Notes: generated by a model from the letters alone, not told the origin. DNA of 64,000 nt from Bradyrhizobium sp. ISRA430 (GCF_029909975.1 NZ_CP094516.1:8038501-8102500); one strand, 5' to 3'. Positions 1 through 11,988 are shown, counted from the first letter of the stretch. Made by a program: numbers and translations.

Positions 1-645
1 AGGCGCATTGTCCAGCATCATTTGGCGCTCGGCTTGCGACCGCCGATCGTAAGTGCCAGGTCCGCCCACGCCGTCGGCGAAGAGCCACAGCCCTGCATCG
101 ACATCATTTTTCTTGAATGCTTCGCGCGCAGACGTAAATCGAGCGCCCCATTGTTTCAGGACGTCCGCGCCTGTCGGGCTTCCGGCGAGCAGGCCTTGGG
201 CCGGAGGTTCGTTGACCACGAGCGTTCGCACCATCTCGGGATGATTGGATGCGAAGAATAGAGCGGCGTGCGCGCCAGACGAGTGCGCGACAATATGCGC
301 CCGTTTGACGCCGAGGCCGGTCAAAATTGCAGCCAAGTCCTCCCCATGCACGTCTGCCGCGCCATCAGGGAGGCCGTCATTGCTTGCCGCATTGGGGTAG
401 TGATTCTGCCGGCTATAGGCGATGACGAGATGGTTCTTTGAAAACACCGGCAGGTGCTCGTTCCAGAGACGATAGTCCTGAAAGCCCCCATGCACGAAAA
501 AGATGGGGTCGCCTTGCCCGAGCTCGACATAGCCGAACGTCGTACCGGCAGCGCTGATCTGTTTGACGCTTCCGTCGGCAGCAGCCGCCGACGCCCACAG
601 CCCGAGAAAGAGACCAGTGAAGGCGGCTCCGATTCCAGAATGCAT
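1..645 (-). CDS. alpha/beta hydrolase, C-terminus cut by window edge
   Basis: Reading from an ATG at 645 gives about 215 residues open to the window edge, so the gene is partial at its 3' end. The product has a short signal peptide ending near A-A-A-A-D, then an alpha/beta-hydrolase pattern: F-V-H-G-G (oxyanion region), the nucleophile elbow A-H-S-S-G (one residue off the usual G-x-S-x-G) and a downstream V-V-N-E-P-P strand. The catalytic His would lie beyond the window. It is a secreted or periplasmic hydrolase of unknown substrate, divergent from the glycerol operon across a 284-bp gap. Confidence 0.75.
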   Translation of the reverse strand, partial: MHSGIGAAFTGLFLGLWASAAAADGSVKQISAAGTTFGYVELGQGDPIFFVHGGFQDYRLWNEHLPVFSKNHLVIAYSRQNHYPNAASNDGLPDGAADVHGEDLAAILTGLGVKRAHIVAHSSGAHAALFFASNHPEMVRTLVVNEPPAQGLLAGSPTGADVLKQWGARFTSAREAFKKNDVDAGLWLFADGVGGPGTYDRRSQAERQMMLDNAP

Positions 646-859
646 GGTTGGGCTCCTGCATTGCCGAGCCGGAAGACGATAACCCGGCGAGCGAGCGCCG
701 TACCATGCGACGTTGTGTACCGAATGCCTGACAATTTGCCTGAGTGCCGGTGGCAGGAGCACGCGGGACGGTCGAGCGGGCCCTCGTGCCTTCCGACAAC
801 CCACCCGTTGCCTACAAAAAAGTTCCGCTTTCGCCTCTTCTCGCTTCTCTTTCATCTTG

Positions 860-896
860 CTTTCGCTTTCGGGTGTGATCTAATCAAAAACGAAAG
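860..896 (+). promoter_or_regulatory. candidate repressor site upstream of glpD
   Basis: The gap 646-929 holds two tandem CTTTCG hexamers (860-871) and one inverted CGAAAG (891-896), about 35 bp before the glpD start. CGAAA-type boxes are typical of DeoR/GlpR-family operators, and a GlpR would be the expected regulator of this operon, but no glpR gene is in the window. Assignment is inference from motif and position. Confidence 0.3.
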
Positions 897-929
897 TAGC
901 CGTCCGATGGAACGGGCGGTCGCCGGGGG

Positions 930-2476
930 ATGCGTCTGTTGGAGCGTATTTTCGACCTCGCCATTATCGGAGGCGGTGTTAACGGCTGCGGCATCGCGCG
1001 CGACGCGGTGGGCCGTGGCAACACGGTTTTCCTGTGCGAAATGAACGATCTGGCGAGCGGGACATCGTCCTGGTCGACCAAGCTCGTGCATGGCGGCCTG
1101 CGGTATCTCGAATATTACGAGTTCCGGCTGGTCCGTGAGGCGCTGATCGAGCGCGAGATCCTCTGGGGCATCGCGCCCCACATCATTCGCCCCCTGCGTT
1201 TCGTTCTGCCGCATCATGCGGGCCTGCGCCCGGCCTGGCTCCTGCGCCTCGGCCTCTTCCTCTACGACCACATCGGCGGGCGTCATCTCCTGCCGGCGAC
1301 CCGTTCGGTCGATCTCAGGCACGACGAGGTCGGCCGCCCGCTGATCCCGAATCGCTACACCCGCGCGTTCGAATATTCCGACTGCTTCGTCGATGACGCC
1401 CGTCTCGTCGTGCTCAACGCGCGCGACGCCGCCGACAAGGGCGCCGAGATTCGCACCCGCACCCGCGCCACCGAGATCCGCCAGTCCGACGGCGTCTGGA
1501 CCGTGAGCATGGTCGACACGCTGACCGGCGCACGCTCATCGATCCAGGCCCGGGCGCTCATCAATGCCGGCGGCCCATGGGTCGAGGACGTGCTCGGCCG
1601 TGGCGCCGGCGTCAATGCCAACGCCAAGGTGCGCCTGGTGCAGGGCTCGCACATCGTGGTGAAGAAACTCTACGATCACGACCGCGCCTACATGTTCCAG
1701 AACGCGGACGGCCGCATCATCTTCGTCATTCCCTACCAGGACGATTTCACGCTGATCGGCACCACCGATCGCGACTATGACGGCGATCCCTCCAAGGTGA
1801 AGGCGACGACGGAGGAGATCCAGTATCTCTGCACGGCTGCGAGCGAATATCTGGCCAAGCCGGTGACGCCGGAGGAGGTGGTCTGGACCTATTCCGGCGT
1901 GCGTCCGCTCTATGACGATGGCGCCAGCGAAGCCAAAGCCGCGACCCGCGACTACGTATTCGAGCTCGACACGCCCGGCGGCGTGCCGCTGCTGTCGATC
2001 TATGGCGGCAAGATCACGACCTACCGCCGTCTCGCCGAGGAGGCGCTGGAACGGCTTGCGCCCTATCTTCGCAGTGCGAAAGCGCGCGAGGGCTGGACCG
2101 GAAAATGGCCGCTACCCGGCGGCGAGATGGATGTGTCGGCCGTCGACGGCCTGATCGCGGAACTTCAGCGCGGCTATCCCTTCCTCACTCACGAACATGC
2201 GCGGCGCCTGGCGCGCGCTTATGGCACCCGCGCGATCAAGCTGCTGGGCGAAGCGAAATCGGCCGCCGATCTCGGTCAGTCCTTCGGTGCGACGCTGACC
2301 GAGCGCGAGGTCCGCTACCTCATGGCCAATGAGTGGGCTGTTACCGCCGAGGACATCGTCTGGCGGCGCTCCAAGCTCGGCCTGCGACTAAGTGCCGACG
2401 AGATCGCGGCGCTTGACGACTGGATCAGGACCCACGCCGTGCAGCAAAGTCCCCTGCTGGAAGCAGGAGGACGCTC

Positions 2477-2480
<4 letters not shown>
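930..2480 (+). CDS. glpD: aerobic glycerol-3-phosphate dehydrogenase
   Basis: This 516-residue FAD enzyme oxidises sn-glycerol 3-phosphate to dihydroxyacetone phosphate at the inner face of the membrane and feeds electrons to quinone. The N-terminus carries the dinucleotide-binding signature I-I-G-G-G-V-N-G-C-G followed by the GlpD hallmark S-x-x-S-T-K-L-V-H-G-G-L-R-Y-L-E, and length matches the family. Its stop overlaps the start of glpS by 4 bases, so it heads the glycerol operon. The start ATG at 930 follows a G-rich run; the ribosome binding site is not strong. A glycerol kinase gene is not present here and must lie elsewhere. Confidence 0.95.
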
Positions 2481-3553
<1,073 letters not shown>

Positions 3554-3565
3554 GGGAGGCGTTCG

Positions 3566-4650
3566 ATGGCCCGCATTGACCTCGTCGATCTCGCCCACTC
3601 CTACGGCGGCAACGACGCAGCCCCGGAAAGCTTTGCGCTGAAGCCGGTCACCATGACCTGGCGGCAGGGCGGCGCCTATGCGCTGCTCGGGCCGTCCGGC
3701 TGCGGCAAGACCACGCTGCTCAACGTCATCTCCGGCATCATCACGCCCTCGCGCGGGAAAATCCTGTTCGACGGCAAGGACATCACACCGTTGTCGACCC
3801 AGAAGCGCAACATCGCCCAGGTGTTCCAGTTTCCGGTGATCTACGACACCATGACGGTGGGGCAGAACCTGGCGTTTCCGCTCAAGAACCGCGGTGTGCC
3901 GAAGGCCGAGATCGACAAGCGCGTCGCCGAGATCGGCCGCCTGCTCGATCTCGAACCCTATCTGAACCGCAAGGCGACGCGCCTCACCGCCGATGCCAAG
4001 CAGAAGATCTCGCTCGGCCGCGGTCTCGTCCGCTCCGACGTCGCCGCCGTGCTGTTCGACGAGCCGCTCACCGTCATCGATCCCGAGTTGAAATGGCAGC
4101 TTCGCTCGAAGCTGAAGGCGCTGCATCGCGAGCTCGACCTCACCATGATCTACGTCACCCACGACCAGACCGAGGCGCTGACCTTCGCCGACACCGTGGT
4201 CGTCATGCATGACGGCCGCGTGGTGCAGAGCGGCACGCCGGCCGAGCTGTTCGACAAGCCGGCCCATACGTTCGTCGGCTATTTCATCGGCTCGCCCGGC
4301 ATGAATATCCTGCCGGCCGAGGTAAAGGGCCGCGAGGCGCGGATCGACGGTCATGTCATCGCGCTCAACCGCAGCTACGACAAGCTGCCGGCGGGCGCGA
4401 AGATCGAGATTGGCGTGCGCCCCGAATTCGTCGACGTCGTCGCGCCCGCGCCGGACCTGCTCTCGGCCAAGATCGAGCGCATCGACGATCTCGGCCGCAT
4501 CCGCTTCGCCCGCGTCCGCGTCGGCGATGCCAAGCTAGCGGCGCGCGCGCCCGCTGGTTTCGCCAGCTCCGACGGCAGCTCCGGGCTGAAATTCGATCCG
4601 TCGCATGTCCACGTCTATGCCGACAGCCGTCTGGTGGAGGGAGCTGCCTG

Positions 4651-4651
<1 letters not shown>
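3566..4651 (+). CDS. glpT: glycerol ABC importer ATP-binding protein GlpT
   Basis: Second ATPase of the glycerol importer, 361 residues. Walker A G42-PSGCGKT49 is intact, Walker B reads F-D-E-P (D165, E166) and the switch histidine H199 is present in Y-V-T-H-D. The ABC signature, however, is L-T-A-D-A (140-144) in place of LSGGQ. The C-terminal third is a TOBE-like domain. Not to be confused with the enterobacterial GlpT antiporter: here the letter follows the rhizobial glpSTPQUV nomenclature. The last base of its stop is the first base of glpP. Confidence 0.92.
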
Positions 4652-5624
<973 letters not shown>

Positions 5625-5625
<1 letters not shown>

Positions 5626-6431
5626 TGCACTCGATTCCCGGACGCCGCGTCATCATGGCGCTGTTTTTGATCTTCCTGTTGTTGCCGATCTATTGGCTCG
5701 TCAACATGAGCTTCAAGACCAACAGCGAGATCGTCTCGACGATGACGCTGTGGCCGCATACGCCGACGCTGCAGCACTATAGGCGCATCTTCACCGACGA
5801 GAGCTGGTATTCCGGCTACATCAACTCGCTCGAATACGTCGTCCTCAACACCATCATCTCGATCTCGGTGGCGCTGCCCGCGGCCTATGCTTTCTCGCGT
5901 TACCGCTTCCTCGGCGACAAGCATCTGTTCTTCTGGCTGCTGTCGAACCGCATGGCGCCGGCCGCGGTCTATGCGCTGCCGTTCTTCAACCTCTATTCGG
6001 CGATCGGACTCTTTGATACTCCTTGGGCCGTTGCGCTCGCGCACTGCATCTTCAACGTGCCGCTTGCGGTGTGGATCCTGGAGGGCTTCGTCTCCGGCGT
6101 GCCGCGCGAGATCGACGAGACCGCCTTCCTCGACGGCTATTCCTTCCCGCGCTTCTTCATCAAGATCCTGGTGCCGCTGATCGCGAGCGGCATCGGCGTC
6201 GCCGCCTTCTTCTGCTTCATGTTCTCCTGGGTCGAGCTGCTGCTCGCGCGCACGCTGACCTCCGTGCAGGCCAAGCCGATCGCCGCGATCATGACGCGCA
6301 CGGTGTCGGCGGCGGGCATGGACTGGGGCTTGTTGGCCGCCGCCGGCGTGCTCACCATCATTCCGGGTGCGCTCGTGATCTGGTTCGTCCGCAACTACAT
6401 CGCGCGCGGTTTTGCGCTCGGCAGAGTCTAG
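5625..6431 (+). CDS. glpQ: glycerol ABC importer permease GlpQ
   Basis: MalG-like second permease, 268 residues, with six predicted transmembrane segments and the EAA loop variant E-I-D-E-T-A-F-L-D-G. The start is set at the ATG that shares a base with the glpP stop; the open frame runs much further upstream but that part is a shadow of glpP. The name follows the rhizobial glycerol transporter and is unrelated to glycerophosphodiester phosphodiesterase. Confidence 0.92.
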
Positions 6432-6442
6432 AGGAGGCGACG

Positions 6443-6772
6443 ATGGAATCCATCGCATGGATGGCCTGGACGTTGCCGACGGCGATCTTTTTCGCCGCGC
6501 TCGCCTGCACGCTGGCGGTCATGACGTGGCTCGCCGCCGTCTATCCCGAAGCCGAGCGCGTCGGCGTGCTGCGCATCCCGACCACGCGCGGCGACCGCCT
6601 GTTCATCTCGCTGATCACGGCCGCCGTCATCCACCTGTTGTGGATCGGCCTCGTCGGCACCGACGCGATCGCGACGCTGCCGATCGGGGAGGACGGTTTC
6701 GAAGTGTCGAGCCTGTGGCTCGCAAGTGGAATTTCGCTCGCCACGGCCGTGCTCATTTTCCGCACGGTCTGA
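6443..6772 (+). CDS. glpU: small membrane protein GlpU (DUF2160 family)
   Basis: A 109-residue protein with about three hydrophobic segments (near residues 8-30, 52-72 and 88-106). It sits between permease and binding-protein genes, as glpU does in the rhizobial glycerol operon, where its role is not established. A clear GAGGAGG ribosome binding site precedes the ATG at 6443. It could be an accessory subunit or stabiliser of the importer; the sequence itself gives no enzymatic motif. Confidence 0.85.
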   Translation: MESIAWMAWTLPTAIFFAALACTLAVMTWLAAVYPEAERVGVLRIPTTRGDRLFISLITAAVIHLLWIGLVGTDAIATLPIGEDGFEVSSLWLASGISLATAVLIFRTV

Positions 6773-6848
6773 AGCTCGCGAAGGGACGGCCAGATCCGGG
6801 GATCAACCCGGGCCTGTATAAGGTTTGTCGCTGCAACGGAGGAACAAC

Positions 6849-8645
6849 ATGCGACAGTTTAGGAGAAGGAAAGGTCCATTGACCAAGAACAATTTTCTGA
6901 CCATGTCCAGCGCCGCCGCCCTCATCGCGGTGTCGTTCGCCGTCTCGGCGCCGGTTCGCGCCGCCGACGACGCCGTGATCCAGAAGTGGATCGCCGAATT
7001 CCAGCCCTCGACGCTGTCGAAGGACGACCAGAAGAAGGAGCTGGAATGGTTCGCCAAGGCGGCCGAGCCGTTCAAGGGCATGGAGATCAACGTCGTCTCC
7101 GAGACGATCACGACTCACGAATACGAGTCGCAGACGCTTGCCAAGGCTTTCTCCGAGCTCACCGGCATCAAGCTCAAGCACGACATCATCCAGGAAGGTG
7201 ACGTCGTCGAGAAGCTTCAAACCCAGATGCAGTCCGGCAAGAACGTCTATGACGGCTGGATCAACGACTCCGATCTGATCGGCACGCACTTCCGCTACAA
7301 CCAGACCATTGCGCTGTCCGACTACATGACCGGCGAGGGCAAGGACGTCACCGATCCGATGCTCGACGTCAACGACTTCATCGGCAAGTCGTTCGGCACG
7401 GCACCGGACGGCAAGCTCTATCAGCTTCCCGACCAGCAGTTCGCGAACCTCTATTGGTTCCGCTACGACTGGTTCACCAACCCCGAGTACAAGGCCAAGT
7501 TCAAGGCCAAGTATGGCTACGAGCTCGGCGTGCCCGTGAACTGGTCGGCCTATGAGGACATCGCCGAGTTCTTCACCAACGACATCAAGGAGATCAACGG
7601 CGTCAAGGTCTACGGCCATATGGACTATGGCAAGAAGGACCCCTCGCTCGGTTGGCGTTTCACCGACGCCTGGCTCTCGATGGCCGGCAACGGCGACAAG
7701 GGCATTCCGAACGGTCTGCCGGTCGACGAGTGGGGCATCCGCATGGAAGGCTGCCGCCCGGTCGGCTCGAGCGTCGAGCGTGGTGGCGACACCAACGGTC
7801 CCGCCGCGGTCTACTCGATCACGAAGTATCTGGAGTGGATGAAGAAGTATGCCCCGCCGCAGGCGCAAGGCATGACCTTCTCCGAGTCCGGTCCGGTGCC
7901 GGCGCAGGGCAACATCGCCCAGCAGATCTTCTGGTACACCGCCTTCACCGCCGACATGGTGAAGCCCGGCATTGCCGTGATGAACGCGGACGGTACGCCG
8001 AAGTGGCGTATGGCCCCGTCGCCGCACGGTTCGTACTGGAAGGAAGGCATGAAGCTCGGCTACCAGGACGCCGGCTCTCTCACGCTGTTGAAGTCGACCC
8101 CGGCTGATCGCCGCAAGGCGGCCTGGCTGTATCTGCAGTTCATCGTCTCCAAGACGGTGTCGCTGAAGAAGAGCCATGTCGGTCTCACCTTCATCCGTGA
8201 ATCCGACATCTGGGACAAGTCGTTCACCGAGCGTGCGCCGAAGCTCGGCGGCCTGATCGAGTTCTACCGCTCGCCCGCGCGCGTGCAGTGGACCCCGACC
8301 GGCAACAACGTGCCTGACTATCCGAAGCTTGCGCAGCTCTGGTGGCAGAACATCGGCGATGCGTCGTCCGGTACGAAGACACCGCAGCAGGCGATGGATG
8401 CACTCGCGGCCGCCCAGGACTCCGTGATGGAGCGTCTGGAGAAGTCGGGCGTGCAGGGCGCCTGCGGTCCGAAGCTGCACAAGAAGGAGTCGGCCGAGTA
8501 CTGGTTCGCCAAGGCCCAGAAGGACGGCACCATCGCGCCGCAGCGCAAGCTCGCCAACGAGAAGCCGAAGGGCGAAACGGTCGACTACGACACGTTGATC
8601 AAGTCGTGGCCGGCGACCCCGCCCAAGCGTGCGGAAGCGAAGTAA
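6849..8645 (+). CDS. glpV: glycerol-binding periplasmic protein GlpV
   Basis: Extracellular solute-binding protein (family 1), 598 residues, unusually large for a sugar or polyol binder but typical of GlpV. The ATG at 6849 is chosen because GGAGGA lies 5-6 bases upstream; a longer in-frame start at 6825 lacks such a site. A basic N-terminus, a hydrophobic stretch and A-P-V-R-A-A-D-D make a signal peptide cleaved near residue 41. It is the last gene of the operon and is followed within 20 bases by a strong intrinsic terminator. Confidence 0.93.
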   Translation: MRQFRRRKGPLTKNNFLTMSSAAALIAVSFAVSAPVRAADDAVIQKWIAEFQPSTLSKDDQKKELEWFAKAAEPFKGMEINVVSETITTHEYESQTLAKAFSELTGIKLKHDIIQEGDVVEKLQTQMQSGKNVYDGWINDSDLIGTHFRYNQTIALSDYMTGEGKDVTDPMLDVNDFIGKSFGTAPDGKLYQLPDQQFANLYWFRYDWFTNPEYKAKFKAKYGYELGVPVNWSAYEDIAEFFTNDIKEINGVKVYGHMDYGKKDPSLGWRFTDAWLSMAGNGDKGIPNGLPVDEWGIRMEGCRPVGSSVERGGDTNGPAAVYSITKYLEWMKKYAPPQAQGMTFSESGPVPAQGNIAQQIFWYTAFTADMVKPGIAVMNADGTPKWRMAPSPHGSYWKEGMKLGYQDAGSLTLLKSTPADRRKAAWLYLQFIVSKTVSLKKSHVGLTFIRESDIWDKSFTERAPKLGGLIEFYRSPARVQWTPTGNNVPDYPKLAQLWWQNIGDASSGTKTPQQAMDALAAAQDSVMERLEKSGVQGACGPKLHKKESAEYWFAKAQKDGTIAPQRKLANEKPKGETVDYDTLIKSWPATPPKRAEAK

Positions 8646-8660
8646 GCGTCGACAAATGCG

Positions 8661-8695
8661 AAAGGCCGGGAGCGATCCCGGCCTTTTTCCTTTTT
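8661..8695 (+). terminator. intrinsic terminator of the glp operon
   Basis: GGCCGGGA - GCGA - TCCCGGCC stem directly followed by TTTTTCCTTTTT, 15 bases after the glpV stop. Confidence 0.88.
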
Positions 8696-8720
8696 GCGCG
8701 AGTGCACCCTGCAACCAGAT

Positions 8721-8801
8721 CGTCATTGCGAGCGCAGCGAAGCAATCCAGACTGTCACCGCGGAAAGACGCCTGGATTGCTTCGCTGCGCTCGCAATGAC
8801 G
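8721..8801. repeat. 81-bp palindromic intergenic repeat
   Basis: Perfect 30-bp inverted arms (8721-8750 and 8772-8801, starting CGTCATTGCGAGCGC) around a 21-bp centre. This sequence type is scattered through Bradyrhizobium genomes between genes. It lies between the convergent ends of glpV and the TetR gene. Confidence 0.88.
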
Positions 8802-8829
8802 AGATTGGCGCATGCGCTCCGCGTGGCCC

Positions 8830-9528
8830 TCACTCCTTCCGCTTCACCAAATCCTCGATCATCGCCTGCACATGCGTAAGCCACGCCTTCCGCATCGCCT
8901 GATCCGCAAGGTCGATCTGCGTATAGCTCGACAGCGTGTAGAGGTTGGCGCGATAGAAATAGGTGAGCGAGAGGATCGACAGATAAAGGTGGAAGCGATC
9001 GCAGTCCGGCCTGAATTCGCGGCGCTCGATGCCGCTCTGGAGCACGCGCTCCAGCATGCTCAGTTGCGTATTGGCGAAGCTGCGGCGGATGTTGTTCCTG
9101 ACGTGACGACCCTTGAACAGATTTTCCGAGGCGAGAATGCTCAATAGCTCCGGGTGAGCCCAGTAATAGTTCCAGTTGAAGGCAACCAGTGCGGCGAGCG
9201 CCTGGCGCGGCCTGGAAAAATCGAGATCGAGCGCCTCTTCCGACGCAACCAGATCGGCATAACAGTGCTCGATGACCTGGTGGAAGAGCTTCTCCTTGCT
9301 CTTGAAATAATAATAGAGCATCCGGTCATTGCTCTTGGCGGCCTTGCTGATGCGATCGACCCGCGCGCCGCCATAGCCTTCACGAGCGAACTCGACGACC
9401 GCTGCGCGCAGAATGGCCTCGCGGGTCTGGTCGGGCGCCCGTATCCGTCGGGCCGTTGGGGCCCGTTTCCGCTTGGCCCTTCGCGGGGCGGCGAGTGTGC
9501 GAACCGGCAGCTCTGTATCGTTGGCCAT
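8830..9528 (-). CDS. TetR/AcrR-family transcriptional regulator
   Basis: A 232-residue regulator: an Arg/Lys-rich N-terminal tail (residues 15-35), a TetR helix-turn-helix around 35-85 (A-I-L-R-A-A-V-V-E-F-A-R-E-G-Y ... Y-Y-Y-F-K-S-K-E-K-L) and an all-helical ligand-binding domain. It is divergent from a binding-protein / Rieske oxygenase gene pair, and the 166-bp gap holds a clean palindromic site, so it most likely represses that pair and itself in response to the pair's substrate. Confidence 0.9.
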   Translation of the reverse strand: MANDTELPVRTLAAPRRAKRKRAPTARRIRAPDQTREAILRAAVVEFAREGYGGARVDRISKAAKSNDRMLYYYFKSKEKLFHQVIEHCYADLVASEEALDLDFSRPRQALAALVAFNWNYYWAHPELLSILASENLFKGRHVRNNIRRSFANTQLSMLERVLQSGIERREFRPDCDRFHLYLSILSLTYFYRANLYTLSSYTQIDLADQAMRKAWLTHVQAMIEDLVKRKE

Positions 9529-9630
9529 CGCGTATCCCTGGAATCACAACCCGCAGGATGGAGCTTGCCGCTTTTTTGGCAAGCCCGCCGGTTTTTCGTC
9601 ATTGACAACCCGGTCCACCTGATATTCGCT

Positions 9631-9662
9631 ATGTAGTAAGTACTATGTAGTAAGTACTACAT
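9631..9662. promoter_or_regulatory. tandem operator for the divergent TetR regulator
   Basis: Two head-to-tail copies of ATGTAGTAAGTACT (9631-9644, 9645-9658). The second completes a perfect inverted repeat ATGTAGTA-AG-TACTACAT (9645-9662); the first is palindromic over TAGTA-AG-TACTA. It lies 33 bases before the binding-protein start and is the obvious binding site for the adjacent TetR protein. The assignment to that protein is inference. Confidence 0.7.
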
Positions 9663-9694
9663 ATAATAGCTAATCCCAATGACGGGAGGCTCAT

Positions 9695-10897
9695 ATGCGC
9701 GTTCCGGCCGTGCTGACGTTCGTTGGAATTACCCTCGCTGTGGCCTGCCGCGCGGCGCAAGCGGCCGAGCCGCCGCCGATCAGGATTGGCGAGATCTCCA
9801 GCTATTCGGCCCTCCCGGTCGGCACCCACGGCTATCGCCAGGGCTGGGAACTCGCGCGTGACGAGATCAACGGGAAGGGCGGAGTGCTCGGCCGCAAGCT
9901 CGAGATCATCGCCCGCGACGACGCCGGCAAGCCGGACGTGGCCATCACCGCTGCTGGTCAGCTTGTCGACGGCGAGCAGGTTGATCTCCTGACCGGCACG
10001 ATCCTCTCCCATATCGGCCTGGCCGTCGCCGACTTCGCCCGACAGAAGCGGATCTTCTTCCTCGCGTCCCAACCGCTGACTGATGCCCTCATCTGGGAGA
10101 AGGGCAATCGATATACTTTCAGGCTGCGGCCGAGCACGTACACCCAGGCTGCCATCCTGGCACAGGAGGCGGCGAAATTTCCCGCGCGGCGCTGGGCGAC
10201 GATCGCGCCCAACTATGAGTTCGGCCAGGCCGCGGTGGCGAGCTTCAAGCGCGAGCTGAAGCGATTGAAACCCGACGTCGAATTCGTCTCCGAACAGTGG
10301 CCGCCGCTCGGTAAGATCGACGCGGGTGCGATCGTGCAGGCGATGATGGCGGAGAGTCCGGATGCCATCTTCAACGCGACATTCGGGGCCGACCTTGCCA
10401 AGCTCGTGCGCGAGGGTTCAACGCGGAATGCGTTTACGAACCGCGCCGTTGTCAGCATTCTCTCCGGCGAGCCAGAATACCTCGCGCCGCTCAAGGACGA
10501 GGCACCGCCCGGCTGGCTGGTTACCGGGTATCCCTGGAGCGAGATCAAGACGTCGGCCCATGACGCATTCCTGAAAGCCTATGTCGCGCGATACAAGGAG
10601 CCGCCGAATATCGGCGCACTGATCGGCTACACCAACACGCTGGTGCTGGCGAGAGCGATCGAGGCGGCTGGCTCGACCAGGACCGACGACCTGATCAAGT
10701 CGATGGAGAATCTGAGGGTCGACGCGCCGGTAGGCCCGATCGCCTTCCGTGCGATCGATCACCAGTCAACCATGGGCGTCTATATCGGCAAGCTCGCAGT
10801 GCGGGACGGCCAGGGGGTGATGACCGACTGGCGTTATGTCGATGGGGCGGACTACCAGCCCGCCGACGCCGAGGTGTTGGCCAAACTGAAGAACTAG
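9695..10897 (+). CDS. periplasmic binding protein, branched-chain amino acid/aromatic type
   Basis: A 400-residue protein with a signal peptide ending at A-Q-A-A-E and a type I periplasmic binding fold (Leu/Ile/Val-binding or Peripla_BP_6 type): I-R-I-G-E-I near the mature start, G-V-L-G-R-K-L-E-I-I and the A-N-I/T-G-T-I-L-S-H region. No permease or ATPase lies beside it, so it works with a transporter encoded elsewhere. A GGGAGG site precedes the ATG. Ten bases separate it from the Rieske oxygenase gene, suggesting uptake of the oxygenase substrate. Confidence 0.87.
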   Translation: MRVPAVLTFVGITLAVACRAAQAAEPPPIRIGEISSYSALPVGTHGYRQGWELARDEINGKGGVLGRKLEIIARDDAGKPDVAITAAGQLVDGEQVDLLTGTILSHIGLAVADFARQKRIFFLASQPLTDALIWEKGNRYTFRLRPSTYTQAAILAQEAAKFPARRWATIAPNYEFGQAAVASFKRELKRLKPDVEFVSEQWPPLGKIDAGAIVQAMMAESPDAIFNATFGADLAKLVREGSTRNAFTNRAVVSILSGEPEYLAPLKDEAPPGWLVTGYPWSEIKTSAHDAFLKAYVARYKEPPNIGALIGYTNTLVLARAIEAAGSTRTDDLIKSMENLRVDAPVGPIAFRAIDHQSTMGVYIGKLAVRDGQGVMTDWRYVDGADYQPADAEVLAKLKN

Positions 10898-10906
10898 AGG
10901 TGCCTC

Positions 10907-11950
10907 ATGAACCTGCTTGCTCCGCGCAATACCTGGTATCCGCTCACCTGGTCACGCAACGTCACGCGCGCGCTCTCGCGCCACCGCATTCTCGGCATGG
11001 ACCTCGTCGTTTACCGCTGCGAGGGAGGCGAGGTGATCGCACTCGACGATGCCTGCCCGCACCGGCTCGCGCCGCTGTCGATGGGCAAGCTCAGGGGTGA
11101 TGCAATCGAATGCGGCTATCATGGCATGACGTTTGGCCCCGATGGGCGTTGCGTCCGGATTCCGGGCCAAGCGGTGATTCCGCCGAGCGCTCGGGTGCCG
11201 TCGTATCCGCTCCGGGAAAAAATGGGCCTGATCTGGATCTGGCCGGGCGATCCGGCCCTGGCCGATCCATCGCTGATCCACGACCTGCCGCAGTTCGGTG
11301 AGGCCGGCTGGCATGCCGCCGAGGGCGATGCGCTGCGGATCGAGACCAACTACCTCAACCTCGCCGATAACCTCTGCGATCCCGCGCATGTCAGCTTCGT
11401 GCACCTGTCGACGCTGGGCAATTCCGCGAGCGAAGAGATTCCGGTGGAGCACACCTTTGGTGATCGTGGCGTGTTGGTATGGCGCTGGATCCGGAATGCG
11501 CCGCCAATTCCGCTGTTTGCGAAGTACGGCAATTTCGGCGGCCATGTCGACCGCTGGCACTATTACGACTACGTCGCCCCCTGCATCGCGGTGATCGACT
11601 TCGGCAGCGCCGATGCCGGTGCGATCGTCGACCCGGCAGACCGCGGCAGTGGGCTGCGCATCTTCGCCTGCCACTTCATCACGCCGGTTGACCACAATGT
11701 CTGCATCGACCACTGGCTCCATGTCCGCAATTTCGCGCTTGGCGATGCCGATGTCGATCAGCGCCTGCACGCCGATTTTCGCGTCGCCTTCAATGAGGAC
11801 AAGGAGATTCTGGAGCGCATCGAGGAGGTCGCTCAGGTTCGTCCCAACGCCAAAACCATCCGCCTCGCCATCGACGCAGCACCGCAGCGCATGCGCCGCA
11901 TCGTGGAGCGTATGGTGGCGAGCGAAGCAGAGGCGCGGGCGTCGGCGTAA
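10907..11950 (+). CDS. Rieske non-haem iron oxygenase, VanA-like O-demethylase family
   Basis: A 347-residue oxygenase alpha subunit. The N-terminal Rieske domain shows C-P-H-R (about 45-48) and C-G-Y-H-G (about 66-70), the four ligands of a [2Fe-2S] cluster. The catalytic domain has N-L-C-D-P-A-H-V-S-F-V-H, giving the His-x4-His ligands of mononuclear iron. Length and motifs resemble vanillate O-demethylase oxygenase. No reductase gene is adjacent. Co-transcription with a binding protein under a TetR regulator suggests catabolism of a methoxy- or carboxy-aromatic; substrate not determinable. Confidence 0.87.
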   Translation: MNLLAPRNTWYPLTWSRNVTRALSRHRILGMDLVVYRCEGGEVIALDDACPHRLAPLSMGKLRGDAIECGYHGMTFGPDGRCVRIPGQAVIPPSARVPSYPLREKMGLIWIWPGDPALADPSLIHDLPQFGEAGWHAAEGDALRIETNYLNLADNLCDPAHVSFVHLSTLGNSASEEIPVEHTFGDRGVLVWRWIRNAPPIPLFAKYGNFGGHVDRWHYYDYVAPCIAVIDFGSADAGAIVDPADRGSGLRIFACHFITPVDHNVCIDHWLHVRNFALGDADVDQRLHADFRVAFNEDKEILERIEEVAQVRPNAKTIRLAIDAAPQRMRRIVERMVASEAEARASA

Positions 11951-11953
11951 GCG

Positions 11954-11984
11954 AAAGGCCGGGAGCGATCCCGCCCTTTTTCTC
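11954..11984 (+). terminator. likely intrinsic terminator after the Rieske oxygenase
   Basis: GGCCGGGA-GCGA-TCCCGCCC imperfect stem followed by TTTTTCTC, almost the same sequence as the glp operon terminator. Confidence 0.7.
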
Positions 11985-11988
11985 TTCG

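Noticed and set aside
8721..8801. CRISPR-like repeat
   Set aside because: Only one inverted pair, no direct repeats with spacers and no cas genes.
6753..8813. 686-residue minus-strand open frame over glpV
   Set aside because: Antisense shadow of glpV that also runs through the terminator and the palindromic repeat.
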